Below, piece by piece: positions 8,136-17,132 of a stretch of 64,000 nucleotides of DNA. Numbering within the stretch: the stretch's first letter is position 1; each line of letters opens with the position of its first letter. This stretch comes from Sutterella faecalis (GTDB lineage Bacteria; Pseudomonadota; Gammaproteobacteria; Burkholderiales; Burkholderiaceae_F), in NCBI RefSeq assembly GCF_006337085.1, contig NZ_CP040882.1, positions 1,426,001-1,490,000 of the forward strand, in the 5' to 3' direction. The notes under the pieces are model-generated. The model was given only the letters and a program-made list of their open reading frames with translations. It was not told where the DNA came from and made no database searches. The position numbers and the translations under genes are program-made.

Positions 8136-9013
8136 TTGGCGGCCTCAGCCTTTTCCTTCTTCAGATAGGTGAAGAAGTCCGCGGAAGGATCGACCACCAT
8201 GACGTCCGACTTCTGGCTGAAGCTCGAACGATAGGCTTCAAGAGAACGATAGAAGCGGGCGAATTCAGGATCTGCGCCGAAGGCTTCGGCATAAATCCTC
8301 GCAGCTTCGCCGTCGCCCTCGCCCTTCGTCTTCTGCGCATCGCGATAGGCTTCAGCAAGAATCACCTCGCTCTGACGGTCCGCGCTCGCGCGGATGCGCT
8401 CGGCCTGAGCAGCGCCCTTGCTGCGCTCTTCGGAAGCGACGCGCTTGCGTTCTGCCTCCATGCGGCTGTAGACGGATTCGGAAATTTCAGGCGTGAAGTC
8501 GACGCGCTTCATGCGCACGTCGACGATGTCGATGCCGACATCCTTCACGCGGGCCTGGAGGAGCTCGGAAATTTCAGACATCGCCTTTTCGCGCTCGGAA
8601 GACGTGATCTGATTCACCGTGCGCTTATTGACGGCAATGTTGAGCACGTCGCGAAGCAGTGCGGCAAGACGGTCGGAGGCGGCGCGCTCGCTTCCCTGGA
8701 AGGAAACCCAGTAAAGACGAGGATTGCCGATGCGCCACTTCACGAACGTATCGATCATGAGGTTCTTCTTCTCGCTCGTCTGGACAAGGTCCGCGCCGGA
8801 GGTGTCGAGCGTTAGGAGGCGCTTGTCGAGGTAGACCACGTTCTGCAGGGGCGGCGGAAGCTTGAAGTGAATGCCGGGTTCGTCAACGACATGCTTCAGT
8901 TCGCCGAGCGCAAAGACCATCGCATACTCGCGCTCGCCTACCGTATAGATGCACATCTGCCCGATGCCGAGAACGACAAGAAGGCCGACGATCAGTGAGG
9001 AAAGTTTTCTCAT
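8132..9013 (-). CDS. hflC: Modulator of FtsH protease HflC
   Basis: HflC is an inner-membrane SPFH/band-7 protein that with HflK forms the large cage around FtsH and restrains its degradation of membrane substrates. The 293-residue protein has an N-terminal membrane anchor (about residues 6-22, SLIVGLLVVLGIGQMCIY) and the SPFH domain with VGEREYAMVFALGE. It ends in a helical, Ala/Glu/Arg-rich region (ADRQSEVILAEAYRDAQ) that builds the cage wall. It starts 27 bp after the hflK stop, and the gap carries no terminator. Confidence 0.95.
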   Translation of the reverse strand: MRKLSSLIVGLLVVLGIGQMCIYTVGEREYAMVFALGELKHVVDEPGIHFKLPPPLQNVVYLDKRLLTLDTSGADLVQTSEKKNLMIDTFVKWRIGNPRLYWVSFQGSERAASDRLAALLRDVLNIAVNKRTVNQITSSEREKAMSEISELLQARVKDVGIDIVDVRMKRVDFTPEISESVYSRMEAERKRVASEERSKGAAQAERIRASADRQSEVILAEAYRDAQKTKGEGDGEAARIYAEAFGADPEFARFYRSLEAYRSSFSQKSDVMVVDPSADFFTYLKKEKAEAAK

Positions 9014-9040
9014 TTCAAAATGCTCTTGGGCGAATAGGTC

Positions 9041-10633
9041 TTAACGGGTGCGGGAGCGGATCATGGCGCGCGGATCGTCTTCAGTCTGGTACGAAGCCCC
9101 GGCGTAGTCCGATCGGGAGGCCGGCGCTGGCGCGCTGGTCGAGCTCCCCGATGCGCCCATCGTGGCGAGGGTCGCCGCATCGGCGGCCTTGTCGGCCGCG
9201 GTTCTCGCGTCCTTCTTCGTCGCTTCAACGATCTTGTCAAGCGGGAGATAGAGGAGATTCGAGCCGCTCTTCTGGTCGACGTAGATCTTCGAAACGTTCC
9301 CGTAAATCTCGCGCATCGTGTCGACGTAGATGCGGTCGCGCGTCACTTCCGGAGCCTTCTTGTATTCATTGAAGACCGAGGAGAAGCGGTCCGCATCGCC
9401 TCGCGCCATTTCGGTCACGCGGGCCTTATAGCCCTCAGCCTCTTCCTTCAAGCGCGCGGCCGTACCCTGCGCCTTCGGAAGAACGGCGTTCATGTAGGCT
9501 TCGCCCAGGTTGATCGCGCGCTCGCGGTCCTGACCGGCCTTGACGGCGTCGTTGAAGGCGGCCTGCACCTGTTCGGGCGGCTGCGCGTTCTGAATGGCAA
9601 CGCTCATCACTTCAATGCCGGTGCCGTAGCGGTCAAGCATCGTCTGCATGGACTTTCTCACGGCCTCAGCAATTTCCGCCTTCGACTCAAAAAGGACGCT
9701 GTCCATGGTCTTTCTGCCGACCACTTCGCGCATCGCGGATTCAGCCGCCTGCGTCACCGACACGTCGGGCGAACGGGAATTAAAGAGGAATTCCTTGGCG
9801 CCCTCGCCCGACTTGATGCGGTACTGGACGTTGAACTGGACGTCGACGATGTTTTCGTCGTCAGTGAGCATGAGCGCCTCGCGCAGACGATCGCTCGAGC
9901 CGCGCATGCCGATCTGCGTCGTGCGCACGCTGCTCACGTCGACGAGCTCGACATCCTGAATGGGTGCGGGCATATGCCAGTTGAAGCCCGGACCGGTCGA
10001 CTTCGCATAGCGGCCGAACGTCGTAACGACGCCCGTCTGACCTTCCGGAACAATGTAGAAGCCGCTCGCAGCCCAGCCGACAACGACGCAGAGCGCGAGA
10101 ATGCCGAGACCGAAGTTCCCGGTATTGAAGGAGAGCTGGCGCGGCGCGCGCGGAACGCGGCTCATGAAGCCCTGCGGCCCCTCGCCTCTTCCGCCGCCGT
10201 TTCCGTCATTCCGGGGCGCTTCGCGCATCTCGGGCGCCGGATTGGCACGGGGCGCATCATTTCTCGGATAACGGCCGGACGCATTCTCATCCTCATCATC
10301 GCGGGAAAAATCGTCGCGGCTCTTCAGCTGACTTCTCGGATCCTTCTTGTCGCGCTTCTGTCCGCCCGGATTCATGATGGAATTGATGAGGTCCGAAAAC
10401 TCTCCCCAGAGACGATCCAGATCCTCTTCACGACGACCGCCCTCGGGATTGCGATCGCGATCGTTCTGACCGCGGGAATCGCGTCCGTCAGCACGACGGT
10501 CATCGTTGCCGGGAGCGCGATCGTCGCGGCTCCCATCCTGACGTTCATCCTTATCCTGGCCGTTCTGACGGCCTTCCTGCTTATCCTGCGGCTCGTCGGA
10601 ACCGCGGCCCCACCGGGGGTCATTCAGCGACAT
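9041..10633 (-). CDS. hflK: Modulator of FtsH protease HflK, with a very long N-terminal tail
   Basis: HflK pairs with HflC in the FtsH-regulating membrane complex. I place the start at 10633 (MSLNDPRWGR), which matches the usual HflK opening and has GGAG 11 bases upstream; a longer frame to 10684 looks like leader. The 530-residue product has about 170 residues of low-complexity Asp/Arg/Gly/Asn sequence, one membrane span at about 173-194, then the SPFH domain (IVPEGQTGVVTTFGRY). Well-known HflK proteins have about 420 residues, and the excess is all in the cytoplasmic tail. Confidence 0.94.
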   Translation of the reverse strand: MSLNDPRWGRGSDEPQDKQEGRQNGQDKDERQDGSRDDRAPGNDDRRADGRDSRGQNDRDRNPEGGRREEDLDRLWGEFSDLINSIMNPGGQKRDKKDPRSQLKSRDDFSRDDEDENASGRYPRNDAPRANPAPEMREAPRNDGNGGGRGEGPQGFMSRVPRAPRQLSFNTGNFGLGILALCVVVGWAASGFYIVPEGQTGVVTTFGRYAKSTGPGFNWHMPAPIQDVELVDVSSVRTTQIGMRGSSDRLREALMLTDDENIVDVQFNVQYRIKSGEGAKEFLFNSRSPDVSVTQAAESAMREVVGRKTMDSVLFESKAEIAEAVRKSMQTMLDRYGTGIEVMSVAIQNAQPPEQVQAAFNDAVKAGQDRERAINLGEAYMNAVLPKAQGTAARLKEEAEGYKARVTEMARGDADRFSSVFNEYKKAPEVTRDRIYVDTMREIYGNVSKIYVDQKSGSNLLYLPLDKIVEATKKDARTAADKAADAATLATMGASGSSTSAPAPASRSDYAGASYQTEDDPRAMIRSRTR

Positions 10634-10969
10634 GTATGTTGCTCCGATCGGGCGGCATCTTCGCCGCCATCTGTGGTCAGACAATGAACTTTCGATTCTA
10701 GCCGCTTGCGAAGGCTATCACTTGAAGAAAACCGTTAGATTTCATGAATTCTTGAGGTTTGGGAGCGATCTCGGGCAAGGCTTGCCTAAAAGCCTTCCAC
10801 AAACGTCTCCTTTCGGCCAAAATGAGAGCACCAACGCGAATCATTCTGTTCTGAAGCCCCGCTTCGCCCTAAGATTCGCCTCACAAATGCGGCTCTTTGC
10901 GATTTGGAATGAAAGCCCGCACAGCCAGTCCGCATTCACCTCACGACTCAAGAAAAAGAGAAAGCAGAA
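10634..10969. other. Divergent intergenic region between hflK and the M20 peptidase gene
   Basis: This 336-bp stretch must hold promoters in both directions, because hflK no longer follows hflX directly. On the minus strand a -10-like TAGAAT occurs at 10695-10700 without a convincing -35 at the normal spacing. Nothing else is recognised. Confidence 0.35.
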
Positions 10970-12082
10970 ATGGCACTCCTTGACGACTATCTGAAGGATC
11001 TTGCTCCGCTCGTCAATCTCGACTGCGGCTCGCACAATCCGGCGGGCGTTACCCGCGCCGCCGAAATCATGAAGGGCTACTTTGACTCCATCGGCTTCAC
11101 GACCGAGCTCGTCGATCTCGGCCCTGAAGTGGGTCACGGCCTCATCGCGAGAAATAAGCCCGACGCCGACCATATCGACGTTCTCCTGAACGGCCACCTC
11201 GATACCGTCTTCCCGGACGGTACGGCCGCCAAGCGCCCGCTCTCGATCGACGGCGACCATGCGCACGGCCCGGGGTGCTCGGACTGCAAGGGCGGCGTTC
11301 TTGCCGCCTACTGGGCCTGTAAGCTCGCCCGCCCCGAAGATCTCGAGCGTCTTTCGATCTGCTGCGCCTTCAACCCGGACGAAGAAATCGGTTCGGGCGC
11401 ATCCCACAAGTGGCTCGCCTCGATCGGCGCCAAGTCGAAGTGCGCCCTCATTGTTGAAGCCGCACGCGCCAATGGCGAACTCGTCCGCTCCCGCAAGGGC
11501 GTAGGCGACTACACCGTGCGCTTCCACGGCCGCGCTGCGCACGCGGGCAACAACCCGGAAGCGGGCGCCAATGCGAACGTCGCCGCCATGCGCTTTGCGC
11601 TTGCCGCCTATGAGCTTGCCGACAAGAAGATCGGCACGACCGTCAACCCCGGCGTCATAGAGGGCGGCACCGCTCCCAACGTCATTCCTGAGGAAGCGCT
11701 CGTCCGGCTCGATACCCGCTACTGGTTCGACGCTGACGGCGACGCGCTCGACAAGCAGATCCGCGAACTCGCTTCCCGCACCTGGGTCGAAGGCGTGACG
11801 CAGGAGCTTTCCGCGAGCTGCGGCCCGGCGATGCCGCTCTCGGACGCCACCCGCGCGCTGGTTGAAAAAATCAACGCAGCAGCGCGTGAGGCCGGATTCG
11901 AAGCAACCTGGGTCGACGCAGGCGGCGGCTCCGACGGCAACCGCATCGCGAAGGCGGGGATCCCCGTCGTCGACGGCTGCGGCCCTGCCGGTGCGGCCTT
12001 CCACACTGACCGCGAGTACCTGAGGCTCGATACGGTTGAAGAGCGCATCCGCATGCTCGTCAACTTCTTCAAGCTCTGCTGA
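10970..12082 (+). CDS. M20-family metallopeptidase (glutamate carboxypeptidase-like)
   Basis: This 370-residue enzyme should hydrolyse a C-terminal amide bond of a small peptide or acyl amino acid, using two zinc ions in the cytoplasm. The metal and catalytic residues of the family are visible: His76 and Asp78 in NGHLDTVFP, Asp105 in GCSDCKGG, Glu138/139 in NPDEEIGS, Glu163 in IVEAAR and His345 in AAFHTDREYL. The GHLDTVFP form resembles carboxypeptidase G2, but the substrate is not predictable. It is the only gene of its strand between hflK and the AraC regulator and ends at a strong terminator. It belongs to the block that interrupts the hfq-hflX-hflK order. Confidence 0.88.
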   Translation: MALLDDYLKDLAPLVNLDCGSHNPAGVTRAAEIMKGYFDSIGFTTELVDLGPEVGHGLIARNKPDADHIDVLLNGHLDTVFPDGTAAKRPLSIDGDHAHGPGCSDCKGGVLAAYWACKLARPEDLERLSICCAFNPDEEIGSGASHKWLASIGAKSKCALIVEAARANGELVRSRKGVGDYTVRFHGRAAHAGNNPEAGANANVAAMRFALAAYELADKKIGTTVNPGVIEGGTAPNVIPEEALVRLDTRYWFDADGDALDKQIRELASRTWVEGVTQELSASCGPAMPLSDATRALVEKINAAAREAGFEATWVDAGGGSDGNRIAKAGIPVVDGCGPAGAAFHTDREYLRLDTVEERIRMLVNFFKLC

Positions 12083-12111
12083 TTGAACCGCTCATAGAAC
12101 CGGCAATCCGG

Positions 12112-12152
12112 AAAAGGACGCTTCTTCCGCTCACGGGAAGAGCGTCCTTTTT
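12112..12152. terminator. Bidirectional terminator after the M20 peptidase gene
   Basis: AAAAGGACGCT (12112-12122) pairs with AGCGTCCTTTT (12141-12151), with a further CCG/CGG inner stem. Symmetry allows it to serve both this gene and the converging AraC gene. Confidence 0.85.
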
Positions 12153-12181
12153 ATTTGCCGGGACCTCTCAGCGAAAGAGCC

Positions 12182-12967
12182 TCACGCCCTCCGGGCGCTT
12201 TTCTGCATGGCGCCCGGCGTTGTGCCGAAAAGCTTTCGAAACGCCGCCGTGAAGGTTGCCTGGTCCGCATAACCGGCGCCGAAAGCGGCATCCTTGAGCG
12301 TTCGTCCGGAGAGAAGAAGATCGAGCGACGCGCAGAGCCTCGCTCGCGCCATCCAGTCGCGCCAGGTCATGCCGAGCGCTCTATTGAATTTCCGGCTGAA
12401 GGTTTTGGGCGAGAGCGAAAGGCGCGACGACGCCTCCTCCATCGTCATGCTCCAGAGGCGCCTCGAGAGGATCTCGCTCTGAAGCGGCCCGAAAGCTTCA
12501 TCGTCCGCGATCGGGAGTGCAGCGCCGAGCTCCTCGGCTTCGACCACCAACCGAAGCACCAGGTTCGTCATGAGAAGCGCCGTAGCCGGAGGAACTTTTT
12601 TGGAAAAAAGCGCGCTGAAGAGTTCCCGGATCAGAGGCGTCGCCGCAAGGACGCGTACGCGGTCGTTCAAATGCTTCAGACGGTGCAATGCATCGTCCGA
12701 AAAATAGAGGCTCCGCATTTGCGTGTCGGCGAGAAAGGAAATCGAGTGCCTGACGCCAGCTGGAATCCAGAGCGCCTGAAAGGGCGCGATGAGACGTACG
12801 GAGTCAGAAGTTCTGACGAGCATGACGCCCTTCTGCGCATAAAGAAGCTGCGCCTCACGGTGACAGTGCTCAGGCCGATCCATGCCCGGCACAAAGTCGC
12901 GCGCAAACTCCCGCCAGCCCGAAGAGAGTTCGGGAACTTCATCCATATTGATTGTTCTTTCATCCAT
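12182..12967 (-). CDS. AraC-family transcriptional regulator
   Basis: The protein has an N-terminal cupin-like domain (PEHCHREAQLLYAQKG, then PAGVRHSI) and a C-terminal AraC DNA-binding domain with two helix-turn-helix units. The second contains LKDAAFGAGYADQATFTAAF and FGTTPGAM, ending just after. I place the start at 12967, giving 261 residues; the frame is open to 13027, which would leave only 6 bp to the next gene. It diverges from the Fsr-like exporter gene and most likely controls it in response to a small ligand. The effector is unknown. Confidence 0.85.
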   Translation of the reverse strand: MDERTINMDEVPELSSGWREFARDFVPGMDRPEHCHREAQLLYAQKGVMLVRTSDSVRLIAPFQALWIPAGVRHSISFLADTQMRSLYFSDDALHRLKHLNDRVRVLAATPLIRELFSALFSKKVPPATALLMTNLVLRLVVEAEELGAALPIADDEAFGPLQSEILSRRLWSMTMEEASSRLSLSPKTFSRKFNRALGMTWRDWMARARLCASLDLLLSGRTLKDAAFGAGYADQATFTAAFRKLFGTTPGAMQKSARRA

Positions 12968-13033
12968 ATAACCGGATTCTAAACTTTCTGTCCTCAGCAC
13001 CATTCCAACCAAAAGGCTCAGAGACAATAGATC

Positions 13034-14200
13034 ATGCGGGAGAACTCATCCGCGATGGCCGGAAGCGTCCTGCTTCTCGTAAGCGCCTCGCACTTTCTCA
13101 ACGACATGCTGCAGTCGATCATTCCGGCTGCGCTGCCGCTCCTCAAGGAAGAAAACAACCTCACGTTCGCCGAGGTCGGCCTCATCACGCTCGTCATTCA
13201 ATTGACGGCTTCGCTCCTCCAGCCCGTGATCGGGTTTTCGACCGACAGGCGGCCGATGCCGATGGCGCTGCCCTTCGGCATGATGCTCTCCCTCATCGGG
13301 CTCCTCTTTCTCGCTTATTCGGGAACGCTTTCTCTGATTCTTTTCTCCGTCGCACTCATCGGCTGCGGATCCGCGGTGTTTCATCCCGAATCCTCGCGCA
13401 TCGCGCAGGAAGCCTCGGGCGGCAGAAGAGGCCTTGCCCAGGCGATCTTTCAGGTGGGCGGGAACGGCGGCGCCGCGCTCGGACCCATTGCCGCGGCGCT
13501 CATCATCATTCCGTACGGCCAGGAAAGCATCGGCTGGTTTGCGCCTGCCGCCGCCCTTGCGGCGATTCTTCTCATCCGGGCTGCGCGATGGAGCAAGCGC
13601 AAAGCAGAGACGAAAAAGAGAACAGTTCCGACCGGGCTCTCTCTTACCGACCGCGAGAAGGCCTTCGTCTTCTTCATCCTTTTCGTTCTGATGTTTTCGA
13701 AGCAGGTCTACATCTCGAGCCTCAGCAACTTTCTTACCTTCTTCGTCATGGAAAAGTTCAGCCTCGACGCCGCTTCAGCTCAGTACGTGCTCTTTGCTTT
13801 TCTTGCCGCCGGCGCGGCAGGGACGCTTTTGGGCGGCCCGATCACGGACCGGTTCGGTCGCCGCAGCGTGATGCTCTTTTCGATTGTCGGGACGGCGCCT
13901 TTTGCGCTTTTGATCCCCTATGCGTCGCTCCCGCTTCTCATTCTTCTCGTGATCCTCGCCGCTCTCATCATTTCATCGGCCTTCTCGGCCATTCTGGTGT
14001 GCGCGCTTGAGGCGGCTCCCGGCAGAACCGGCGTCGTCTCGGGCGTTTTCTTCGGCCTCTCCTTCGGCCTCGGTGGCATTGCCGCCGCCTTCTTCGGGTG
14101 GCTCGCCGACATTGCCGGCATCAAGGAAGTCTTCACGCTCGCCTCTTATCTGCCGCTTCTCGGTCTTACAGCGCTATTTCTGCCGAAGAAAGCGCAGTAA
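13034..14200 (+). CDS. fsr: MFS drug exporter, Fsr (fosmidomycin resistance) type
   Basis: This 388-residue, 12-span major facilitator exporter resides in the inner membrane. The N-terminal half carries SHFLNDMLQSIIPAALPLL, LLQPVIGFSTDRRPMP and GSAVFHPESSRIAQEASGG. These are close to the E. coli fosmidomycin exporter Fsr, whose equivalent segments read SHLLNDMIQS and GSSVFHPESSR. A second-half GGPITDRFGRRSVM loop is also typical. It is expected to use the proton gradient to expel a small toxic compound; the natural substrate is unknown. The divergent AraC gene is its probable regulator. Confidence 0.88.
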   Translation: MRENSSAMAGSVLLLVSASHFLNDMLQSIIPAALPLLKEENNLTFAEVGLITLVIQLTASLLQPVIGFSTDRRPMPMALPFGMMLSLIGLLFLAYSGTLSLILFSVALIGCGSAVFHPESSRIAQEASGGRRGLAQAIFQVGGNGGAALGPIAAALIIIPYGQESIGWFAPAAALAAILLIRAARWSKRKAETKKRTVPTGLSLTDREKAFVFFILFVLMFSKQVYISSLSNFLTFFVMEKFSLDAASAQYVLFAFLAAGAAGTLLGGPITDRFGRRSVMLFSIVGTAPFALLIPYASLPLLILLVILAALIISSAFSAILVCALEAAPGRTGVVSGVFFGLSFGLGGIAAAFFGWLADIAGIKEVFTLASYLPLLGLTALFLPKKAQ

Positions 14201-14266
14201 GAAGATCGTGTGATAGTCGGTCGGCCTGCGAATTGAAGAGGACCATTGAGACCGTCTTTCCCTGCG

Positions 14267-14713
14267 CTATTCGGCGTAGCGCGTCGGCAGCACCGGCGTG
14301 CCGGGCAGCATCCGGTTGAGGAGTTCGTTCACTTTCTCTTCCGTATTGATGTACTTCGAAAAGTTGAGCCCGTTCGTCGCATGGTACTTTGCGCTCCCAA
14401 GGCGCTTTCCATTCTCGAACCACTCGTACTTAATTGATGCGGTGAAATTCGCCATATCCCACCGGGAAACCGTCTGGCAGGTGAGCACTGCCGTGCAGTC
14501 GCCCGTGGCGCCGGCCGGCACCTCGCGCACCGTGAAGCCTTTCTGCCGGAGTGCGTTGAGCGTTGCCGTGTAGGCGACCTTGCGGTCCGAGGCGTCGGGC
14601 GTCACGCAGACTTCGCAGGCCGCGACTTCGTGCGGCACCGGAACGACCGACTGTGTCGTGCAGCCCGAGATAAGCAGAAGCGCCGCAGCGCCGAGAAGCA
14701 CCTTTTCCTTCAT
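14267..14713 (-). CDS. Outer-membrane-type lipoprotein (Sbal_3080-like)
   Basis: The start at 14713 (MKEKVLLG) is chosen because GGAG lies 8 bases upstream; an ATG two codons earlier is too close to it. A signal peptide ends in the lipobox LISGC (Cys17 of this start), and Thr-Thr after the Cys argues for the outer membrane. The mature part has EVAACEVCVTPDAS, SRWDMANFTASIKYEWF and a C-terminal NELLNRMLPG. That pattern resembles the Sbal_3080 family of lipoproteins, whose role is unknown. It lies between the fsr exporter and hflX and is probably transcribed alone. Confidence 0.75.
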   Translation of the reverse strand: MKEKVLLGAAALLLISGCTTQSVVPVPHEVAACEVCVTPDASDRKVAYTATLNALRQKGFTVREVPAGATGDCTAVLTCQTVSRWDMANFTASIKYEWFENGKRLGSAKYHATNGLNFSKYINTEEKVNELLNRMLPGTPVLPTRYAE

Positions 14714-14803
14714 TTCCATGACTCCATCGCAATCGTCCGGGATTCACCGATTTACATGCTGAAGACCCATGATACGGGATTGCTTCGGCAGCTCAGGATG
14801 CAG

Positions 14804-14843
14804 AAAGACCATTCGAACACTTCTCTTCCGAACGGTCTTTTTT
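14804..14843. terminator. Terminator of the hfq-hflX unit
   Basis: AAAGACC-TTCG pairs with CGAA-GGTCTTT around a 12-base loop, with six T on the plus side and GGTCTTTC on the minus side. It lies 25 bp past the hflX stop and shows that the hflX message does not continue into hflK. Confidence 0.75.
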
Positions 14844-14868
14844 CAAGTGAGATAGTCGCTTTGCGAAC

Positions 14869-16077
14869 TCAAAGCAGGCTTTCAAGCTCCGCGAGCTCCT
14901 CGGCTGCGCTCCTGCGCTTCAGCCTCGGGTCGTCGCGGTCGTTTGCCATCTCGCGCTCCCAGTCCTCGGGCTCGCGGGGAAGGTTCGGGTGATCGTCGCG
15001 CCACTTGTGCGCAAATTCCGACACCGCTTCGCGAAGTTCATCAAGCCCCGCCCCCGTCAGCGCGGAAACGAAGACGGCCTTGGGGCGGCCTTCATTGTCG
15101 CGGACGATTTCAGGCGCATGCCCCGTCATGTCGATCTTGTTGTAGACAAGAATGGTCGGCACGTCGTCGGCCTTGATGTCGTGGAGTACGGAATTCACTT
15201 CCGCGATCTGCTCTTCACGAACCGGAGACGAAGCATCCACCACATGAAGGAGGAGATCGGCATGAACCGTTTCGTCTAGCGTCGACTTGAAGGCTTCAAT
15301 CAGCTGGTGCGGAAGCCCCCGGATGAAGCCCACCGTATCGGTGGCGACAACCGTTTCCTCGTCGTTCAGCCAGAACTTTCTCGCCGTCGTATCGAGCGTG
15401 GCGAAAAGCTGGTCGGCGGCGTAAGACTCTGCGCGCGTCAATTTATTGAAGAGCGTCGACTTTCCGGCATTGGTATAGCCCGCAAGCGACACCGTGATCG
15501 AATCGCCTCTCGAGCGGGCGCGGCGCTGGGTGCCGCGCTGACGCGCAAGGCGCTTCAGCTGATCGCGAAGCTGCTTCATCCGAACGCCGATCATGCGGCG
15601 GTCGAGTTCGATCTGCTTTTCACCCGGGCCGCCCGTTTTGCCCAAGCCGCCTCTCTGGCGCTCCAGGTGAGTCCACCCGCGAACGAGACGCGTCGAAAGG
15701 TGCTCGAGCCGGGCGAGCTCGACCTGCAGACGCCCTTCGCGGCTCTTCGCACGCTGGCGGAAGATGTCGAGAATGAGTTCGGTGCGGTCAAGCACGGGAA
15801 GATTGAGCACGCGCTCGATATTGCGTTCCTGCGCGGCAGAAAGCGCAATGTCGAAGACGACGATGTCGGCCCCGGCTTCGCGGGCAAGGTCCCCGAGTTC
15901 CTCAATTTTTCCGGAACCAAGGAATGTCGCAGGGTCGGGCTTGTCGCGCTTCGCCTGCATGAGGCCGACGGGCGTCAGGCCGTCCGACGTTGTGAGAAGT
16001 CTCAGTTCCTCAGCCGAATCCTGATAAAAGGTGCGGCCGAGCGAAACAACAACGAGGAAAGCGCGCGAGATCTTCAC
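14869..16077 (-). CDS. hflX: Ribosome-associated GTPase HflX
   Basis: HflX is a GTPase that splits stalled or heat-damaged ribosomes. The 402-residue protein has the N-terminal HflX domain with the glycine-rich linker (RGGLGKTGGPGEKQIELDRR), then the GTPase domain: G1 GYTNAGKST, G3 DTVGFIRGLP and G4 YNKID. It ends in an acidic/basic tail. It starts 34 bp after hfq, as in many proteobacteria, so the two are co-transcribed. The usual next gene, hflK, is displaced by an inserted block. Confidence 0.96.
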   Translation of the reverse strand: MKISRAFLVVVSLGRTFYQDSAEELRLLTTSDGLTPVGLMQAKRDKPDPATFLGSGKIEELGDLAREAGADIVVFDIALSAAQERNIERVLNLPVLDRTELILDIFRQRAKSREGRLQVELARLEHLSTRLVRGWTHLERQRGGLGKTGGPGEKQIELDRRMIGVRMKQLRDQLKRLARQRGTQRRARSRGDSITVSLAGYTNAGKSTLFNKLTRAESYAADQLFATLDTTARKFWLNDEETVVATDTVGFIRGLPHQLIEAFKSTLDETVHADLLLHVVDASSPVREEQIAEVNSVLHDIKADDVPTILVYNKIDMTGHAPEIVRDNEGRPKAVFVSALTGAGLDELREAVSEFAHKWRDDHPNLPREPEDWEREMANDRDDPRLKRRSAAEELAELESLL

Positions 16078-16111
16078 CTCGCGCGTATCGTCAAGCTGAA
16101 AGTTTGTCAGA

Positions 16112-16372
16112 TCAGTTCTCCGTCGAAGCCGGCTGGGCAGTCTGCTGCGCGGCGCTCATGGCGACGGCGCGGGAGGGCACAACGGTGCTGATCGCGTGCT
16201 TGTAGACCATCTGCGTGAGCGTGTTGCGCAGAATCACAACGTACTGGTCGAAGGACTCGATCTGCCCCTGAAGCTTTATGCCGTTCACGAGATAGATCGA
16301 AACCGGAATATGTTCCTTGCGCAGGAGGTTAAGGAAAGGATCCTGCAGAAGCTGAACCTTGTTGTTGGCCAT
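16112..16372 (-). CDS. hfq: RNA chaperone Hfq
   Basis: Hfq is the hexameric Sm-like RNA chaperone that pairs small RNAs with target messages. The start at 16372 gives MANNKVQLLQDPFLNLLRKE and 86 residues. Sm1 (VSIYLVNGIKLQGQIESFD) and Sm2 (YKHAISTVVPSR) are intact, followed by a short Ala/Gln-rich tail. An extended frame to 16405 adds residues not found in Hfq and is not used. It heads the hfq-hflX message. Confidence 0.97.
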   Translation of the reverse strand: MANNKVQLLQDPFLNLLRKEHIPVSIYLVNGIKLQGQIESFDQYVVILRNTLTQMVYKHAISTVVPSRAVAMSAAQQTAQPASTEN

Positions 16373-16873
16373 GATGTAGTTTTTCTCCGACACTGCAGCT
16401 CGCACAGTGCAGGCCTTATAAGTATTGGCTTTTTGTTATTTTTCAAATTTGTCCGGCAACCAGCTTTAGGTGAACCGCTTTTGGGCGGGTGCGACCGCTC
16501 ATGTTCGGGGTTCGTCTGAGGAGAGCCGCCTCAGGGTCGCCGCATCCTGCTGCCCTGTTGACTGCGAGAAGCCGCTGATGTCGTTCCGTTTTAGAAGCAG
16601 CGCCAACCGCAAAGAGCAGAGTGACAGCGTGCATCTTAACACTGCCTGAGGGTTCATCCCGATTGAAAGCGAGTGACTCGGTTGCAATTTGCAAGCAACC
16701 TTTGCCGGAGTGCTCGCTTCAGTGGTCCCTCCTCACGAACCAGAGGCAATTTGAAGGATGCAGACGCTCAATCGGCGCCACAAAAACAACAATTAAACGC
16801 AGTTTCTGCTCCAGCGATTCATTCAGGATGCGCCGTCAATATATTCATATAAATCAATATATTAAACACGCAT

Positions 16874-16965
16874 CACGTCATTTGGACGATTTTTATCATG
16901 TCGTTCGGCTGCATTTCATTATGTCATTTGGCCGGTTTTTACCTCGTGATTTGGCATTCACGCTG
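16874..16965. repeat. Four tandem 23-bp repeats, likely end of a lost insertion sequence
   Basis: Units beginning at 16874, 16897, 16920 and 16943 share ATGTCATTTGG-like cores followed by CCG and a TTTTTA run, at an exact 23-bp period. Iterated ends like this are found in IS21- and IS1202-type elements. No transposase gene is nearby. Confidence 0.6.
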
Positions 16966-17065
16966 CGCAGCCGGACACAGCGAAAACCGCCCAAAGGCAA
17001 CTTCTCAGTACCAAGCAGCCCATTTCAAGCCACACAAACCGATAAGAACTCCGCACAGTTGAAAA

Positions 17066-17100
17066 CGCTGCAGGCAGCCCGAACCCGGACTGCCTGCAGC
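17066..17100 (-). terminator. Terminator of the der operon
   Basis: An 11-bp perfect stem (17067-17077 with 17090-17100) has a 12-base loop and, on the minus strand, a GTTTTC tail. It lies 33 bp downstream of the der stop and closes the ndk-to-der series. Confidence 0.75.
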
Positions 17101-17132
17101 ACCATTCATCAACGATCAGGTTGTCTGAAGAA

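Larger units (their letters stand above)
16373..17132. other. Long gene-free region between hfq and der
   Basis: These 760 bp contain no convincing gene. They hold the hfq promoter region, a four-unit repeat (16874-16965) and the der terminator (17066-17100). Reading frames of 60-180 codons exist here, but none has a recognisable product or a supporting ribosome site. Confidence 0.5.
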
